Assembly: GCA_964588695.1 (NCBI GenBank)
Contig: CAZPQK010000020.1
Coordinates: forward strand, 1-29,101
DNA: 29,101 bases
Source: CAZPQK01 sp964588695
GTDB lineage: Bacteria > Krumholzibacteriota > Krumholzibacteriia > WVZY01 > JAKEHA01
Reading direction: 5' to 3'
Below are positions 1 to 8,815 of the stretch, in pieces. A model generated the notes under the pieces. The model was not told where the DNA came from. It made no database searches and was given only the letters and a program-made list of their open reading frames with translations. The number at the start of each line of letters is the position of its first letter. Position 1 is the first letter of the stretch. Position numbers and translations under genes: made by a program.

Positions 1-575
1 TCGCTACGCTCGGCTAACTGCCGAACTTGCTCGCAGCACGCAACGAGTCCTCGGCGGCAGTGGATCCTCGCTAGCTCCCGCGAAGGATTCGCTCGTGTTT
101 TCGTCCCCGCTCGCTTGACTGGCGGAGGTGGCGGAGGGCTGAACGCCCATACAAAGGTAGGATTTACATTCAGAATGAATGTAAATCTTCACATTCCGAC
201 TATTCACATAATCAATAGCTAGTGATCCGCGAGCCTCGCGGCCTCGCATGCTGTGGGTCAGTCGTACGCACAAGTACGACAACCTCGGAAGTCGGGGCGG
301 GCGGAGATGAAGACGCGATCGAATCCGTCACGGGGGCGCGACATACTCGGAAGTGCAGGCGGGCGGAGATGAAAACCTGAGCGAATCCTTCGCGGGAGCT
401 AGTGAGGATCCACTGCCGTTGAGACAGAGCAAACATGCAAGGAGTCTGTTCGGCAGTTAGCCGAGCGTAGCGGAGCGAGGTGAGCGAGGGTTGTTCATCT
501 TCGTCCGCCAGACAAGCGCGGTAAGCCGAGCGTAGCGTAGCGAGGTGAGCGAGGGTTGTTCATCTTCGCCCGTAG
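1..575. repeat. complex inverted and direct repeat region, no gene
   Basis: This stretch has no convincing gene but dense repeat structure. Positions 55-94 are repeated in inverse orientation at 379-418 with 39 of 40 bases matching. Positions 1-26 are inverted at 448-473 with 25 of 26 matching. The two arms therefore enclose roughly 96-378, like a MITE or a large foldback element, and the left arm may continue outside the window. A 49-base unit is repeated directly at 459-507 and 524-572 (47 of 49 identical, period 65). A looser direct repeat with the core GGCGGGCGGAGATGAA occurs near 295 and 360. No transposase or target-site duplication is visible. Confidence 0.75.
161..187. repeat. perfect AT-rich inverted repeat inside the repeat region
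   Basis: Arms of 12 bases at 161-172 and 176-187 are perfect reverse complements (GATTTACATTCA and TGAATGTAAATC) around a three-base loop. The composition is much more AT-rich than the flanks. It could be an operator, a cruciform or a terminator-like hairpin; nothing adjacent decides between these. A second short perfect palindrome lies at 227-241 (CCGCGAG, one base, CTCGCGG). Confidence 0.7.
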
Positions 576-616
576 AGAATAGGGAAGTTGCAACGCGACC
601 GCGAGCCCGCTCAACT

Positions 617-2464
617 TTAATCCGGCGGAATCACTCGCAGAATCTCCTCCGCCGTCGTCCGTCCCGCCAGCATATGTCGAATCCCACTTTCGAGCATACT
701 CACGCGGTTACCTTCGTTCGCCGTCGCCGCGATCATTTCCGGATCGTGCCCCGAGCGGATCCCCAGTCGCACCTCATCCGTCATCTCTACCACGTCGAAC
801 ACCGCAATCCGTCCGCGATACCCCGTCTGACGACACTCTTCGCAACCCGCGCCGCGGCGCACGCCACTCGAGTCGATGTCGCCATCAATTCCTAGCGAAA
901 TCATCGCCTCCGGCGACAGCGGCGACGGTTCCGCGCAACTCTCGCACACCGTCCGCAACAGCCGTTGCGCAACCGCGCCAATCAACGTCGACGCAATTAA
1001 ATACTCTTCCACACCCAAATCGCCCAGACGAATAATCGCGCCCAGTGCCGTGTTTGTGTGCAGCGTCGATAGCACCAGGTGACCTGTCAGTGCAGCCTGC
1101 ACCGCGTAGTCGGCCGTCTCGGTATCTCGAATTTCACCGACCATAATAATGTCGGGATCCTGGCGAAGTACCGAGCGCAACGCCTTGGCAAACGTCACTC
1201 CCGCCGACTCCTGAACACCAATCTGGTTAAACGACTCGTGCACCATCTCGATGGGGTCTTCGATCGTCGTCACATTAACTTCCGGCTGAGCGCGATACTG
1301 CAGCGTCGAATACAACGTCGTCGTCTTACCACTACCCGTCGGTCCGGTTACCAACAAAATGCCGTGTGGGCGACGAACGATCCGCTCGAACACCGTCAAC
1401 TGATCCGGAAAAAGGCCCAACGATTCCAGCGACTGCAACAACACCGATGGGTCAAAAATACGAATCACACACTTTTCGCCGAACGCGACCGGAACCGTCG
1501 ACACCCGCAGCTCAATCTCGTCGTCCTTAAACACCGTCTTAATGCGCCCGTCCTGCGGCTTGCGTTTTTCCGCAATGTCGAGGCGCGCCATAATCTTAAT
1601 CCGCGAAAGAAACCCCGGGTACACCTGCTGCGGGATCGAGTGCGTATCGTGCAGGCGTCCGTCGATGCGCAGCCGCACCACCGCGCGTTCGCGCTTCGGT
1701 TCGATGTGAATGTCACTGGCGCGCTGCTCGAACGCGTAGGTAAACAGTAGGTCGACAGCCTTGACCACATGCTGATCGCTGGCGTCGAGTTCACGGTCGG
1801 TCTTGATGTTGACCAACTGCTCGAGGTTATTGATGTCGGTGCCAGCCGTTTTGGCGAGCTGTGCCTTCTGCATGCTGTGCTCGAAGGCGAAGACTTCGTT
1901 GATGGTGCGAATAATCTCGGTCCGCTGCCCGAGCACCGGCACCACCTGAAAACCCGTCACATCCTCTAACTGCACCACGGCTTCCTGGTCAAACGGGTTG
2001 ACCATCGCCACCGTCAAGCGCGTCCCCTGAATCGCGACCGGCGCCATCAGATGGCTGCGGGCAAACGGTTTAGACACGATGCTACACAATCGCGCTGCAT
2101 CGAGCTTAAGCGGGTCGATGCGCACATAGGTAAACTTATTGATCGCGGCAAACGCGCGACAAGCCTGGTCGACATCAAACGACGTCGCGCCGCGCACCTT
2201 CGGAGGAAAGCCAAAGTCAGCGACTATCTCAAGCGGAGAAACATAGCGCGAAGTCGAGCCCGACTTCTGCATGGCCGCGCGGAGCGCAGTCTCGCGCTTG
2301 GCCGCGCCGGCTCTTACTTCGGCGACCTGCTCTTCGGTTAGCACACCGTTGGCGACAAAACCCGACAGGATAGCCTCGAGCTTGAATGAAGGTTTGGTTT
2401 GGGTAGGGGACATGGAACGAAATGCGTGCAATAGCTGGACCACCGGCAGGAAATGATGGGGCAT
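617..2464 (-). CDS. PilB/GspE-family type IV pilus or type II secretion ATPase
   Basis: This cytoplasmic hexameric ATPase would power pilus extension or pseudopilus assembly. The 615-residue length fits the family. Visible order: an N-terminal MshEN/GspE-N-like domain (about 70-195), the Asp box around RASDIHIEPKRE (248-259), Walker A GPTGSGKT (374-381), Walker B DPDIIMVGEIRD (436-447), the His box LSTLHTN (465-471), and a CxxC...CxxC zinc site (C507, C510, C541, C544) typical of GspE/PilB. The start is uncertain: an internal ATG at 2413 (protein starting MSPTQTKPSF) gives a more usual N-terminus, while the longer start has a distant GGAAG. No other pilus or secretion gene is beside it, so the pathway cannot be assigned. 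The family is certain; pilB versus gspE is not. Confidence 0.93.
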   Translation of the reverse strand: MPHHFLPVVQLLHAFRSMSPTQTKPSFKLEAILSGFVANGVLTEEQVAEVRAGAAKRETALRAAMQKSGSTSRYVSPLEIVADFGFPPKVRGATSFDVDQACRAFAAINKFTYVRIDPLKLDAARLCSIVSKPFARSHLMAPVAIQGTRLTVAMVNPFDQEAVVQLEDVTGFQVVPVLGQRTEIIRTINEVFAFEHSMQKAQLAKTAGTDINNLEQLVNIKTDRELDASDQHVVKAVDLLFTYAFEQRASDIHIEPKRERAVVRLRIDGRLHDTHSIPQQVYPGFLSRIKIMARLDIAEKRKPQDGRIKTVFKDDEIELRVSTVPVAFGEKCVIRIFDPSVLLQSLESLGLFPDQLTVFERIVRRPHGILLVTGPTGSGKTTTLYSTLQYRAQPEVNVTTIEDPIEMVHESFNQIGVQESAGVTFAKALRSVLRQDPDIIMVGEIRDTETADYAVQAALTGHLVLSTLHTNTALGAIIRLGDLGVEEYLIASTLIGAVAQRLLRTVCESCAEPSPLSPEAMISLGIDGDIDSSGVRRGAGCEECRQTGYRGRIAVFDVVEMTDEVRLGIRSGHDPEMIAATANEGNRVSMLESGIRHMLAGRTTAEEILRVIPPD

Positions 2465-2513
2465 GAATCGGGCAAATTCTTCCGGTCGTGGGGTTGCGGT
2501 GTGCGGGAACCGA

Positions 2514-2541
2514 CCTATACTCCAATCAGGCGGCAGGCGAA
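2514..2541 (-). promoter_or_regulatory. possible sigma70 promoter for the PilB/GspE-like gene
   Basis: Read on the minus strand there is TTCGCC (2536-2541), a 16-base spacer, then TATAGG (2514-2519). The -35 element is weak, so this is only a candidate. It would place the transcript start about 45 bases before the longer start codon. Confidence 0.3.
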
Positions 2542-2728
2542 AGCCGACCCCACCTCCGCCTAAGGAATCGATTCGCAGCCAACGGATTGGCGCGATAGCG
2601 CCACCATCCTCCCGGTCGGCAAGAGCCGCGGGAGGTCAAAACACCCGCCCGGGAGCCTAACGAGCGGCAAGGACGGTATCGTCGCAAGCCCACCGTCTGC
2701 CACAACTCCCGACGAGCAGGGGGTTTCT

Positions 2729-2757
2729 GGGGTCACGTCGCGGTACGGCGTGACCCC
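2729..2757 (-). terminator. stem-loop after the CusA-like gene, possible terminator
   Basis: GGGGTCACG (2729-2737) pairs perfectly with CGTGACCCC (2749-2757) around an 11-base loop. It starts about 16 bases beyond the stop codon of the CusA-like gene, where a terminator is expected. There is no T-run on the minus-strand exit side, so intrinsic termination is not assured. Confidence 0.45.
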
Positions 2758-2772
2758 GGTTTCTTTGGAGCG

Positions 2773-5700
2773 CTACATTTTGCTCGGACGCGCGAACCAT
2801 TTGTAGACCGCCGGGATAACTAACAACGTCAGAATCGTCGACGTAACCAGTCCGCCCACCACCACGGTTGCAAGGGGGCGTTGCACTTCGCTACCGGTTC
2901 CGGTGGCCAGCAGAAGCGGGATCAACCCCAGCGATGTGGTTAGCGCCGTCATTAAAACCGGGCGCAGTCGGCGACACGCCCCGTCTACCGAGGCCTGGTC
3001 GACGGAAACACCGTCGGCAATCAGGTCGTTAAGGTGCGCGACCAACACCATCCCGTTTTCCAGTGCGATTCCAAATAGCGCGATGAACCCAACGGTTGCA
3101 GGTACCGAAAGGTTTTGCCCCGAAAGCCACAGTGCCGCGACTCCGCCCACCAGCGCCAACGGCACGTTGCAAAAAATAAGTAACGCGCTGCGCAGCGACC
3201 GAAAGTTGCCCGCCAACAGCAAAAACACCATCAACAGTGTCAACGGAACCACGACGCCCAGTCGGCGGTTCGCCTCCTGCTGCAACCTAAACTGGCCACC
3301 CCAGTCGATGCGATAGCCGGCAGGCAACTCGACTTGCCGGGCAATTTGCCCCTGCGCGTCCCCAACAAATCGCCCGATGTCGCGGTCGACCACATTACAC
3401 TGCACGGTTATAAAACGCTGGTTGTTTTCCCGCGTGATCTGACGAGGGCCGACGATTTCCTCGATGCTGGCCAGCGCGTCCAATGGAACCTTGGTGCCGT
3501 CCGGTCCGGTAATCAGCAAATTCCGGATTGCGCGGGCATTCTTGCGCGCCGGATACTCGTAGCGAACAAAAATGTCGTAGCGACGCACGCCTTCAAACAG
3601 CTGCCCGGCAACATCGCCGCCCACGGCAACGCGAATCACATCTTGTACGTCGCCAACATTGATTCCGTAGCGGGCAATCGCGTTGCGGTCGACACGAATT
3701 AGTAGCTGTGGCGTTCCCGCCACCTGATCGACCTGGACGTCGGCCGCTCCCGGAACCTCGCGAACGGTCGCGGCAACCTGGTCAGCCAACTCACTAAGCG
3801 CTTCCAGGTCCTCGCCAAAGATCTTGATCGCCAGCTCGGCCCGAACCCCTTCGAGCAGTTCATCCACCGACATTTCGATGGGCTGGGTCAGGTTAACCAA
3901 CACGCCAGGAACGTTGCCCAGTTGGCGGCGGATTAGATCTTCGATGTCAGACTGCGTGCGGGCCTGGTTCCACTCTTCTTGGGGGCGCAGGAGTACAAAG
4001 ATTTCGGCGCTGTTGATGGGGTCGGCGTGCGCGCCCACCTCGCCACGCCCAATGCGGGTAACCACCTCGCGTACCTCGGGAATGTTCAGCAGTCGGCGTT
4101 CGACAATCTGGGTCGTGTTAGTACTCTCGGTTAGTGAGATTGACGGCGCCATCGTCAAACGAACGACAATCGTGCCTTCCTGCAACTTCGGCGTAAACTC
4201 CGATCCCAGTCGAGGTACCAGCGCAGCACCGGCAAGCAGCAAAAGCGCGCCAATCAGCACGGCGACGCGGCGGCGCGCTACAAAAAATGTAATCAACCGG
4301 CGGTAGAAGCGGGTCGCAAACTGTACGCGGGCGTTCCGCGAGTCACGGGGCGATGTCGACGGCCGCATGATGAGGTGACCTAACATCGGCGCCACCAGCA
4401 CCGCAAATAACAACGATCCGATCATCGCAAACGACACCGCGTAAGCCAACGGTCTGAATGTTTTGCCTTCGACACCCTGCAGAGTCAAAAGCGGCGCAAA
4501 CACAACGATGACAATGGTAATGGCAAACGCGATGGGCCGACCCACCTCTCGACACGCGTTGCTCACGACTTCAAGGCGCGGCTTATCGGGCATCGCGTTG
4601 CGCAGCGCACGGTCGATGTTTTCGACGATTACAATTGTGCCATCAACCAGCATTCCAATCGCGATCGCAATGCCGCCGAGTGACATTAAATTGGCGGACA
4701 GCCCCATGCGCCCCATCATTAGAAAAGCAAACAACACGGAGAACGGGATCGAGAGCGCTACCACCAGGCTTGGTCTAAAGCCGCCCATGAACGCGAGTAC
4801 GACCAGTGCCACCAACGCAATGCCCTGCAAGAGTGCCGACGACACCGTGCGAACTGCCGCCGTTACCAGGCTCTTTTGTTCGTAGTAGGGGACAATCCGA
4901 ACGCCGGGCGGGAGCGTGTCGTTAATCTGTTCCATCCGTTGTTCGACATTGGCAATCACGGTCGAAGAATTAGAACCGAAGACCTTCAACACCATGCCCG
5001 CGACGACTTCGCCGTCGCCGTTACGGGTTTGCACACCGCGCCGGGTGGCCCCGCCCTGATCGATGTCGGCGACATCGCGCAAAAAGATGGGACGCCCGTC
5101 AACCGTCTTCACCACAATCGACGCCAAATCGTCGGCGCCGGTCGCCAGCCCCACCGACCGGACCACGTACTCCTCGGAGCCTTTTTCGACAAACTGCGCG
5201 CCCACGTTAAGATTGTTCGCCTTAATCCGCGTGATGACTTCGTCGAGGCCAATGTCGAAACGCAACAAGTCTTCGGGGTGAACAACAACGTGGAACTGCT
5301 TGCGATGGCCGCCGATGCCCAAGACCTCGGTGACGCCGGGAACTGTCTGCAACTGCGGCTTAACCAGCCAATCCTGGACCGAACGAAGCTCGGTTAAACT
5401 GTAGGCGCCGCTTTCATCGTGCAGGTAGTAGAACAGAACCAGCCCCATGCCGGTCGACACCGGTCCCATTTCGGGCTCGCCAAATCCTTCCGGAATTTGT
5501 TCTCTTGCCTCTTGCAGGCGCTCTCCGACCAGTTGTCGGGCAAAGTAAACATCCACCTGGTCTTCAAAGTAGACGTTAACAACCGACAAACCAAAGTTCG
5601 AAACCGACCGGAGTTTAGTGACGCCGGGCAACCCCGCCATAGCCACTTCCACCGGATAGGTGACAAACTTTTCGATTTCTTCCGGGGCCAGTCCTTCGGT

Positions 5701-5856
5701 GACGGTGAAGACTTGAACCAGGTTGGGCGAGACGTCGGGGAACGCGTCAACGGGAAGCCGTTGGTACGACACGACTCCGGCGATCATCACCAATATCGCC
5801 AACGCGCCAATCCATATGCGATTCTGCAAACCAAAGTTAAGTGCGCGAGATAACAT
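2773..5856 (-). CDS. CusA/CzcA-family heavy-metal RND efflux pump
   Basis: This inner-membrane RND transporter (1027 residues, full family length) should export metal ions to the outside with the CusB- and CusC-like proteins. It has the N-terminal membrane helix (about 13-31), a large periplasmic domain, a helix bundle (about 340-500), a second periplasmic loop and a C-terminal bundle. The proton-relay segment reads AIGMLVDGTIVIVEN, with D405 and E412 at the same numbering as in E. coli CusA; the position that is Asp in CzcA (DFG motif) is Ala399 here, as in CusA. This favours a Cu/Ag-type pump, but the metal-binding methionines were not verified. The Shine-Dalgarno sequence TAGGAG contains the stop codon of the upstream cusB-like gene, which suggests translational coupling. 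Confidence 0.93.
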   Translation of the reverse strand: MLSRALNFGLQNRIWIGALAILVMIAGVVSYQRLPVDAFPDVSPNLVQVFTVTEGLAPEEIEKFVTYPVEVAMAGLPGVTKLRSVSNFGLSVVNVYFEDQVDVYFARQLVGERLQEAREQIPEGFGEPEMGPVSTGMGLVLFYYLHDESGAYSLTELRSVQDWLVKPQLQTVPGVTEVLGIGGHRKQFHVVVHPEDLLRFDIGLDEVITRIKANNLNVGAQFVEKGSEEYVVRSVGLATGADDLASIVVKTVDGRPIFLRDVADIDQGGATRRGVQTRNGDGEVVAGMVLKVFGSNSSTVIANVEQRMEQINDTLPPGVRIVPYYEQKSLVTAAVRTVSSALLQGIALVALVVLAFMGGFRPSLVVALSIPFSVLFAFLMMGRMGLSANLMSLGGIAIAIGMLVDGTIVIVENIDRALRNAMPDKPRLEVVSNACREVGRPIAFAITIVIVVFAPLLTLQGVEGKTFRPLAYAVSFAMIGSLLFAVLVAPMLGHLIMRPSTSPRDSRNARVQFATRFYRRLITFFVARRRVAVLIGALLLLAGAALVPRLGSEFTPKLQEGTIVVRLTMAPSISLTESTNTTQIVERRLLNIPEVREVVTRIGRGEVGAHADPINSAEIFVLLRPQEEWNQARTQSDIEDLIRRQLGNVPGVLVNLTQPIEMSVDELLEGVRAELAIKIFGEDLEALSELADQVAATVREVPGAADVQVDQVAGTPQLLIRVDRNAIARYGINVGDVQDVIRVAVGGDVAGQLFEGVRRYDIFVRYEYPARKNARAIRNLLITGPDGTKVPLDALASIEEIVGPRQITRENNQRFITVQCNVVDRDIGRFVGDAQGQIARQVELPAGYRIDWGGQFRLQQEANRRLGVVVPLTLLMVFLLLAGNFRSLRSALLIFCNVPLALVGGVAALWLSGQNLSVPATVGFIALFGIALENGMVLVAHLNDLIADGVSVDQASVDGACRRLRPVLMTALTTSLGLIPLLLATGTGSEVQRPLATVVVGGLVTSTILTLLVIPAVYKWFARPSKM

Positions 5857-5864
5857 ATCAGCTC

Positions 5865-6809
5865 CTAGTGCGCGTGGCCGTCGCCAAAAGCGTTCTTTTC
5901 GAGTTCCGCTTTAAGGGTAAACGCGCCGGCAGACACATAACGGTCGCCGGCACGCAGACCATGCACAATCTCAACCCGGGCGTCACTGGCGGCGCCAATC
6001 GTCACATCGCGAGTCACGAACCCCTCCGCGGTCTGCACAAAAACCACCTGCCGCGCACCCAGTCGCTGAATCGCGTCGGTTGTAACCGCCACCGGCACCA
6101 CGCCTTCGGCGACCGTCACGCGCCCGGTTACAAACATGCCGGGGCGCCACTTCTGCTCGCGATTGTCCAGCACGATGCGCGCGGTTGCGGTGCGCGTGGC
6201 TTCGTCGACTATTGGCGTGACGTAATCGATCCGTCCGCGCTGCGAAACTTCTCCGTGGCCCACGAACACGCTGGCCATTTGCTTGGCTTTGACATCCTCC
6301 AGGTCGCGTTGATACACCGTCAGGTCGACCCACACCGACGACAAGTCGGCAATCACGAAAGCATCCCGATCTCGGCCCGCGGCTTCGCCAAGGGTGATAT
6401 GTTTGGCAATGACAGTCCCGGAAATAAGCGTCTTAACCGAGAATGGCGCGAGGCTTTGATTGCCTTCCACAATCGCCAGAACTTGCCCCTTGCTGACCCG
6501 ATCGCCAATGCGAACGCGCACGTCGGTCACGATTCCGTCAAACCGGGGAACAATGTGAGCAAGCCGGTCCGCGTTTGCACGGACCTCGCCGGGTAGTTCC
6601 AGCGTTCGGGCAATCGTGTCGGGTCCCGCTGTCGCAACGACAATGTTGAACTCCCGCATTTCCGCAGGCGATAGCACAACAATCCCGTCGTGGTGTGTCT
6701 CTTCGTCGTGCGAGTGGTGCTCCGACTCGTCGTGGTTATGTTGGGCCGCGGCGGTTCCAGCGAACGCAGTCGCCAGTAACACCAGGCAAAGGTAAGCGAA
6801 GCGCTTCAT
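5865..6809 (-). CDS. CusB/CzcB-like periplasmic adaptor of the efflux pump
   Basis: This is the membrane-fusion protein linking the RND pump to the outer-membrane channel. A signal peptide (about 1-22, ending TAAAQ) precedes a His/Asp/Glu-rich stretch holding seven histidines (H24, 26, 31, 32, 34, 39, 40), probably a metal-binding tail. HlyD/CusB beta-barrel and lipoyl-like segments follow (about 70-300), and the protein ends GHAH. At 314 residues it is shorter than most CusB/CzcB proteins. It lies 8 bases upstream of the cusA-like gene, and its ATG overlaps the TGA of the cusC-like gene (ATGA), so the three are co-translated. Its start has an AGGAAG ribosome site. The metal handled is inferred, not shown. 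Confidence 0.9.
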   Translation of the reverse strand: MKRFAYLCLVLLATAFAGTAAAQHNHDESEHHSHDEETHHDGIVVLSPAEMREFNIVVATAGPDTIARTLELPGEVRANADRLAHIVPRFDGIVTDVRVRIGDRVSKGQVLAIVEGNQSLAPFSVKTLISGTVIAKHITLGEAAGRDRDAFVIADLSSVWVDLTVYQRDLEDVKAKQMASVFVGHGEVSQRGRIDYVTPIVDEATRTATARIVLDNREQKWRPGMFVTGRVTVAEGVVPVAVTTDAIQRLGARQVVFVQTAEGFVTRDVTIGAASDARVEIVHGLRAGDRYVSAGAFTLKAELEKNAFGDGHAH

Positions 6810-8101
6810 CGGGTACTTCCTTTTGCAGAAATGACGGGGCCAACGACGCCTTCAATTTGGGCGACCGTCGTGTGTAACTGCACCAACGCTCCCAGGTAGC
6901 GCGAGTTAAGCTCGAACAACTGGCGTTCGGTATCGAGAACATCGGTAAAACTAAGGCGCCCCTGGCTATAGGCGGCCTGGGCTTCTTCGTAAGCCGTGCG
7001 GGCTTCGGGGAGTACGCGCTCTCGCAACAGTTGTACTTCGCGGTCGGCGGTCAGGAGCGACTGGTAGAGCGTGGCCAACTCGGTTCGAAGCTCTGCTTCT
7101 GCGGCGCGTTGTCTAACCTGCGCCTGTTCGACCCGCAGACGAGCGGCCTGAGATGCGCCGCGGTTGCGATCGAAAATCGCCAGGGGAATGCTTACCTCTG
7201 CGACAACCGCAGCATCGTCGAGTTCGTGCACGTAACGACCACCCAGGCCCACGGTCACATCGGGTCTTGCTAGCGTTTCGGCGTACTCGGCAAGTCGGCT
7301 TTGATGGTTAACTTCGGCGCGCCAGCCGAGGGCTTGCGGGCTGCGATCGATCAGTGCGTCTAGTTCAGTGCGCGCCGGGATTCGAGGAGCCGCTTCCAGG
7401 TCGCCTTCGATCGTTGTAAACTGCGCCGACGAACTACCCCAGCGAACGGCCAGTCGACGACGGGCGTTGGCCAGCCGCGATTCGGCGGCCGCAACATCTA
7501 TTCGTCGCGCCTCCAGTTCCAGGCGTGCGCGACTTTCTTCGACTCGCGAGCCAGCGCCAGCGTTGACCCGCGTAACCACCGAGTTCACGATGTCCTCTGC
7601 GAGTGTCGCCAACTCTTGAGCTAACGCCAGCGCGTCGCGTGCGGCCAGCGCATCAACGAAGGCCAGTGTTGTCAGCGTGGACTCTTCGCGCCGCGCAGTT
7701 GCCAGCGCGAGTTCGGCTACTCTGTGATGGCTGTCGGCGACCGCCGTTCGACGCGCGGCCTTGCCGAACCACTCGAGCGGCTGCGAGACCGTGATGGTGG
7801 TCTCGGTCGCGTTCGTTCCCGAAAGCGCTCCGCTGCCGGCAAAGTTTTCGACGCTCGCGGCCAACTCTGGGTTGGGACGGACCCGCGCCTGGGCGACCTC
7901 CGCCCCGACGGCGCGCTGTTCCAGCGCCAGAGCGCGTAACCGCGGGTTGAGTTCGAGCGTCGCAGCGATCGCTCGCTCCAACGTGAGCTCGCCTGTGGGC
8001 GCATCGCTTTGTGGTGTAGATGTCGATTGTCCGCGCGCGATTGATGGCGCGAGCGTAAGCAGACACCCCAGTAGAACCAGGTGTGGCCTGAATCCAAGCA
8101 T
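6806..8101 (-). CDS. CusC/TolC-family outer-membrane efflux channel
   Basis: This outer-membrane factor (431 residues) should form the trimeric exit duct for the RND pump. A signal peptide (about 1-24, ending ARG) is followed by two outer-membrane-efflux repeats rich in Ala, Leu, Glu and Arg, consistent with the long helical barrel. The segment TARREESTLTTLAFVDALAA and the C-terminal QLFELNSRYLGALVQLHTTV are typical of the family. No N-terminal lipobox cysteine is visible, unlike E. coli CusC. The start has AGAGG about 6-10 bases upstream; another ATG five bases further upstream is out of frame. It is the second gene of the efflux operon and overlaps the adaptor gene by four bases. Confidence 0.9.
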   Translation of the reverse strand: MLGFRPHLVLLGCLLTLAPSIARGQSTSTPQSDAPTGELTLERAIAATLELNPRLRALALEQRAVGAEVAQARVRPNPELAASVENFAGSGALSGTNATETTITVSQPLEWFGKAARRTAVADSHHRVAELALATARREESTLTTLAFVDALAARDALALAQELATLAEDIVNSVVTRVNAGAGSRVEESRARLELEARRIDVAAAESRLANARRRLAVRWGSSSAQFTTIEGDLEAAPRIPARTELDALIDRSPQALGWRAEVNHQSRLAEYAETLARPDVTVGLGGRYVHELDDAAVVAEVSIPLAIFDRNRGASQAARLRVEQAQVRQRAAEAELRTELATLYQSLLTADREVQLLRERVLPEARTAYEEAQAAYSQGRLSFTDVLDTERQLFELNSRYLGALVQLHTTVAQIEGVVGPVISAKGSTR

Positions 8102-8197
8102 TGCATGACCTCTGTTGGATGGCGCGTGTGCACGCGCACAAATACCTTCCCGCGCAGTTATGGCCGCGCGGGCTACGGATTAACACCAACAGTGGAA

Positions 8198-8533
8198 TCA
8201 GATGAGGAGAGGGAGGTCGCTTTCGGGGAGCGGCAGTCGCTTTTGCGCAGACGGTGGCCAGTCTCGGGGCTCGATGAGCCGATCGTTGGTAAAACCAAGG
8301 CGAGGAAGAATTGCAATTGGCAGCGCCGGTGTATCGGTAACTGAGTCCATCGCTGTGCGACTCGCAATGACCGGATCATCGGGACAAGGGTCGGCGGCGC
8401 ACTCATCTTCGTGGCCACACACTTCGGCGGCCGCGCAGTCGGTACATACGTGCTCCAGCAGGCCACCCCAGCATAGTGCTGGGGTCAACAGCAGCGCGAG
8501 CAGCAGGAACGTTGTCAATCGCAGCAGGGTCAT
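8198..8533 (-). CDS. small Cys-rich exported protein heading the efflux operon
   Basis: This is a 111-residue protein with a clear signal peptide (MTLLRLTTFLLLALLLTPAL). Next comes a cysteine-rich acidic stretch, C21, C30, C33, C39, C45 and C50, including CTDC and CGHEDEC; the rest is Pro-rich and without recognisable domains. I do not recognise the family. I chose the start at 8533 because AAGGA lies just upstream and the signal peptide begins there; an in-frame ATG at 8581 would add 16 unlikely residues. It is first in the operon, with a 96-base gap to the cusC-like gene. A role as a periplasmic metal chaperone or buffer is inferred from the cysteines and the position. Confidence 0.75.
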   Translation of the reverse strand: MTLLRLTTFLLLALLLTPALCWGGLLEHVCTDCAAAEVCGHEDECAADPCPDDPVIASRTAMDSVTDTPALPIAILPRLGFTNDRLIEPRDWPPSAQKRLPLPESDLPLLI

Positions 8534-8559
8534 CCCGGTCCTTAGGTCTGTGACTGGTC

Positions 8560-8591
8560 GGTATACACGGCCAGGCGGCATTGGTTCCCAA
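8560..8591 (-). promoter_or_regulatory. candidate efflux-operon promoter with a long spacer
   Basis: On the minus strand there is TTGGGA (8586-8591), a 20-base spacer, then TATACC (8560-8565), about 27 bases before the start of the small Cys-rich gene. Spacers of 19-20 bases are a hallmark of MerR-type metal-responsive promoters, but the dyad inside the spacer is weak (GCC...GGC) and no merR gene is in the window. Confidence 0.3.
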
Positions 8592-8727
8592 GTGACTCAT
8601 CCTAGCAGAAACCGCCATCGTCGACCCATCACCATGCAATGGCCTTGCCAGGCCGCAGCAAACGGGGCGCGCCCGGGGGCCTTTGGTGCCCCCAGCCGAG
8701 GCACTACGGGGAGCCGCTGGGATGCGC

Positions 8728-8757
8728 TTGCCCCGCTAAGGAGCAATATGGTACAAT
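8728..8757 (+). promoter_or_regulatory. sigma70-type promoter for the pentad-Cys protein gene
   Basis: TTGCCC (8728-8733), an 18-base spacer, then TACAAT (8752-8757). The predicted transcript start is near 8764, leaving a leader of about 50 bases before the ATG at 8816. Confidence 0.5.
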
Positions 8758-8815
8758 CTGTAACTACATAAATGGCCTACATCTACAGGTTTTACATCAA
8801 GGGAGTTCTCAGGCC

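Larger units (their letters stand above)
2465..2772. other. intergenic region with several short hairpins
   Basis: These 308 bases separate the ATPase gene from the efflux operon, both on the minus strand. I see no coding region. Short stem-loops are present: GGCGC-GATA-GCGCC at 2589-2602, CCTCCCG/CGGGAGG at 2608-2635, and a longer one at 2729-2757, listed separately. Confidence 0.5.

Noticed and set aside
459..572. CRISPR array
   Set aside because: Only two 49-base units with a 16-base gap, no further spacers and no cas genes.
1079..1750. Plus-strand open frame of 223 codons
   Set aside because: Antisense to the PilB/GspE-like gene, whose motifs are unambiguous.
8639..8815. Upstream start for the pentad-Cys protein
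   Set aside because: It would put the promoter inside the gene and place 59 residues before a clear signal peptide.
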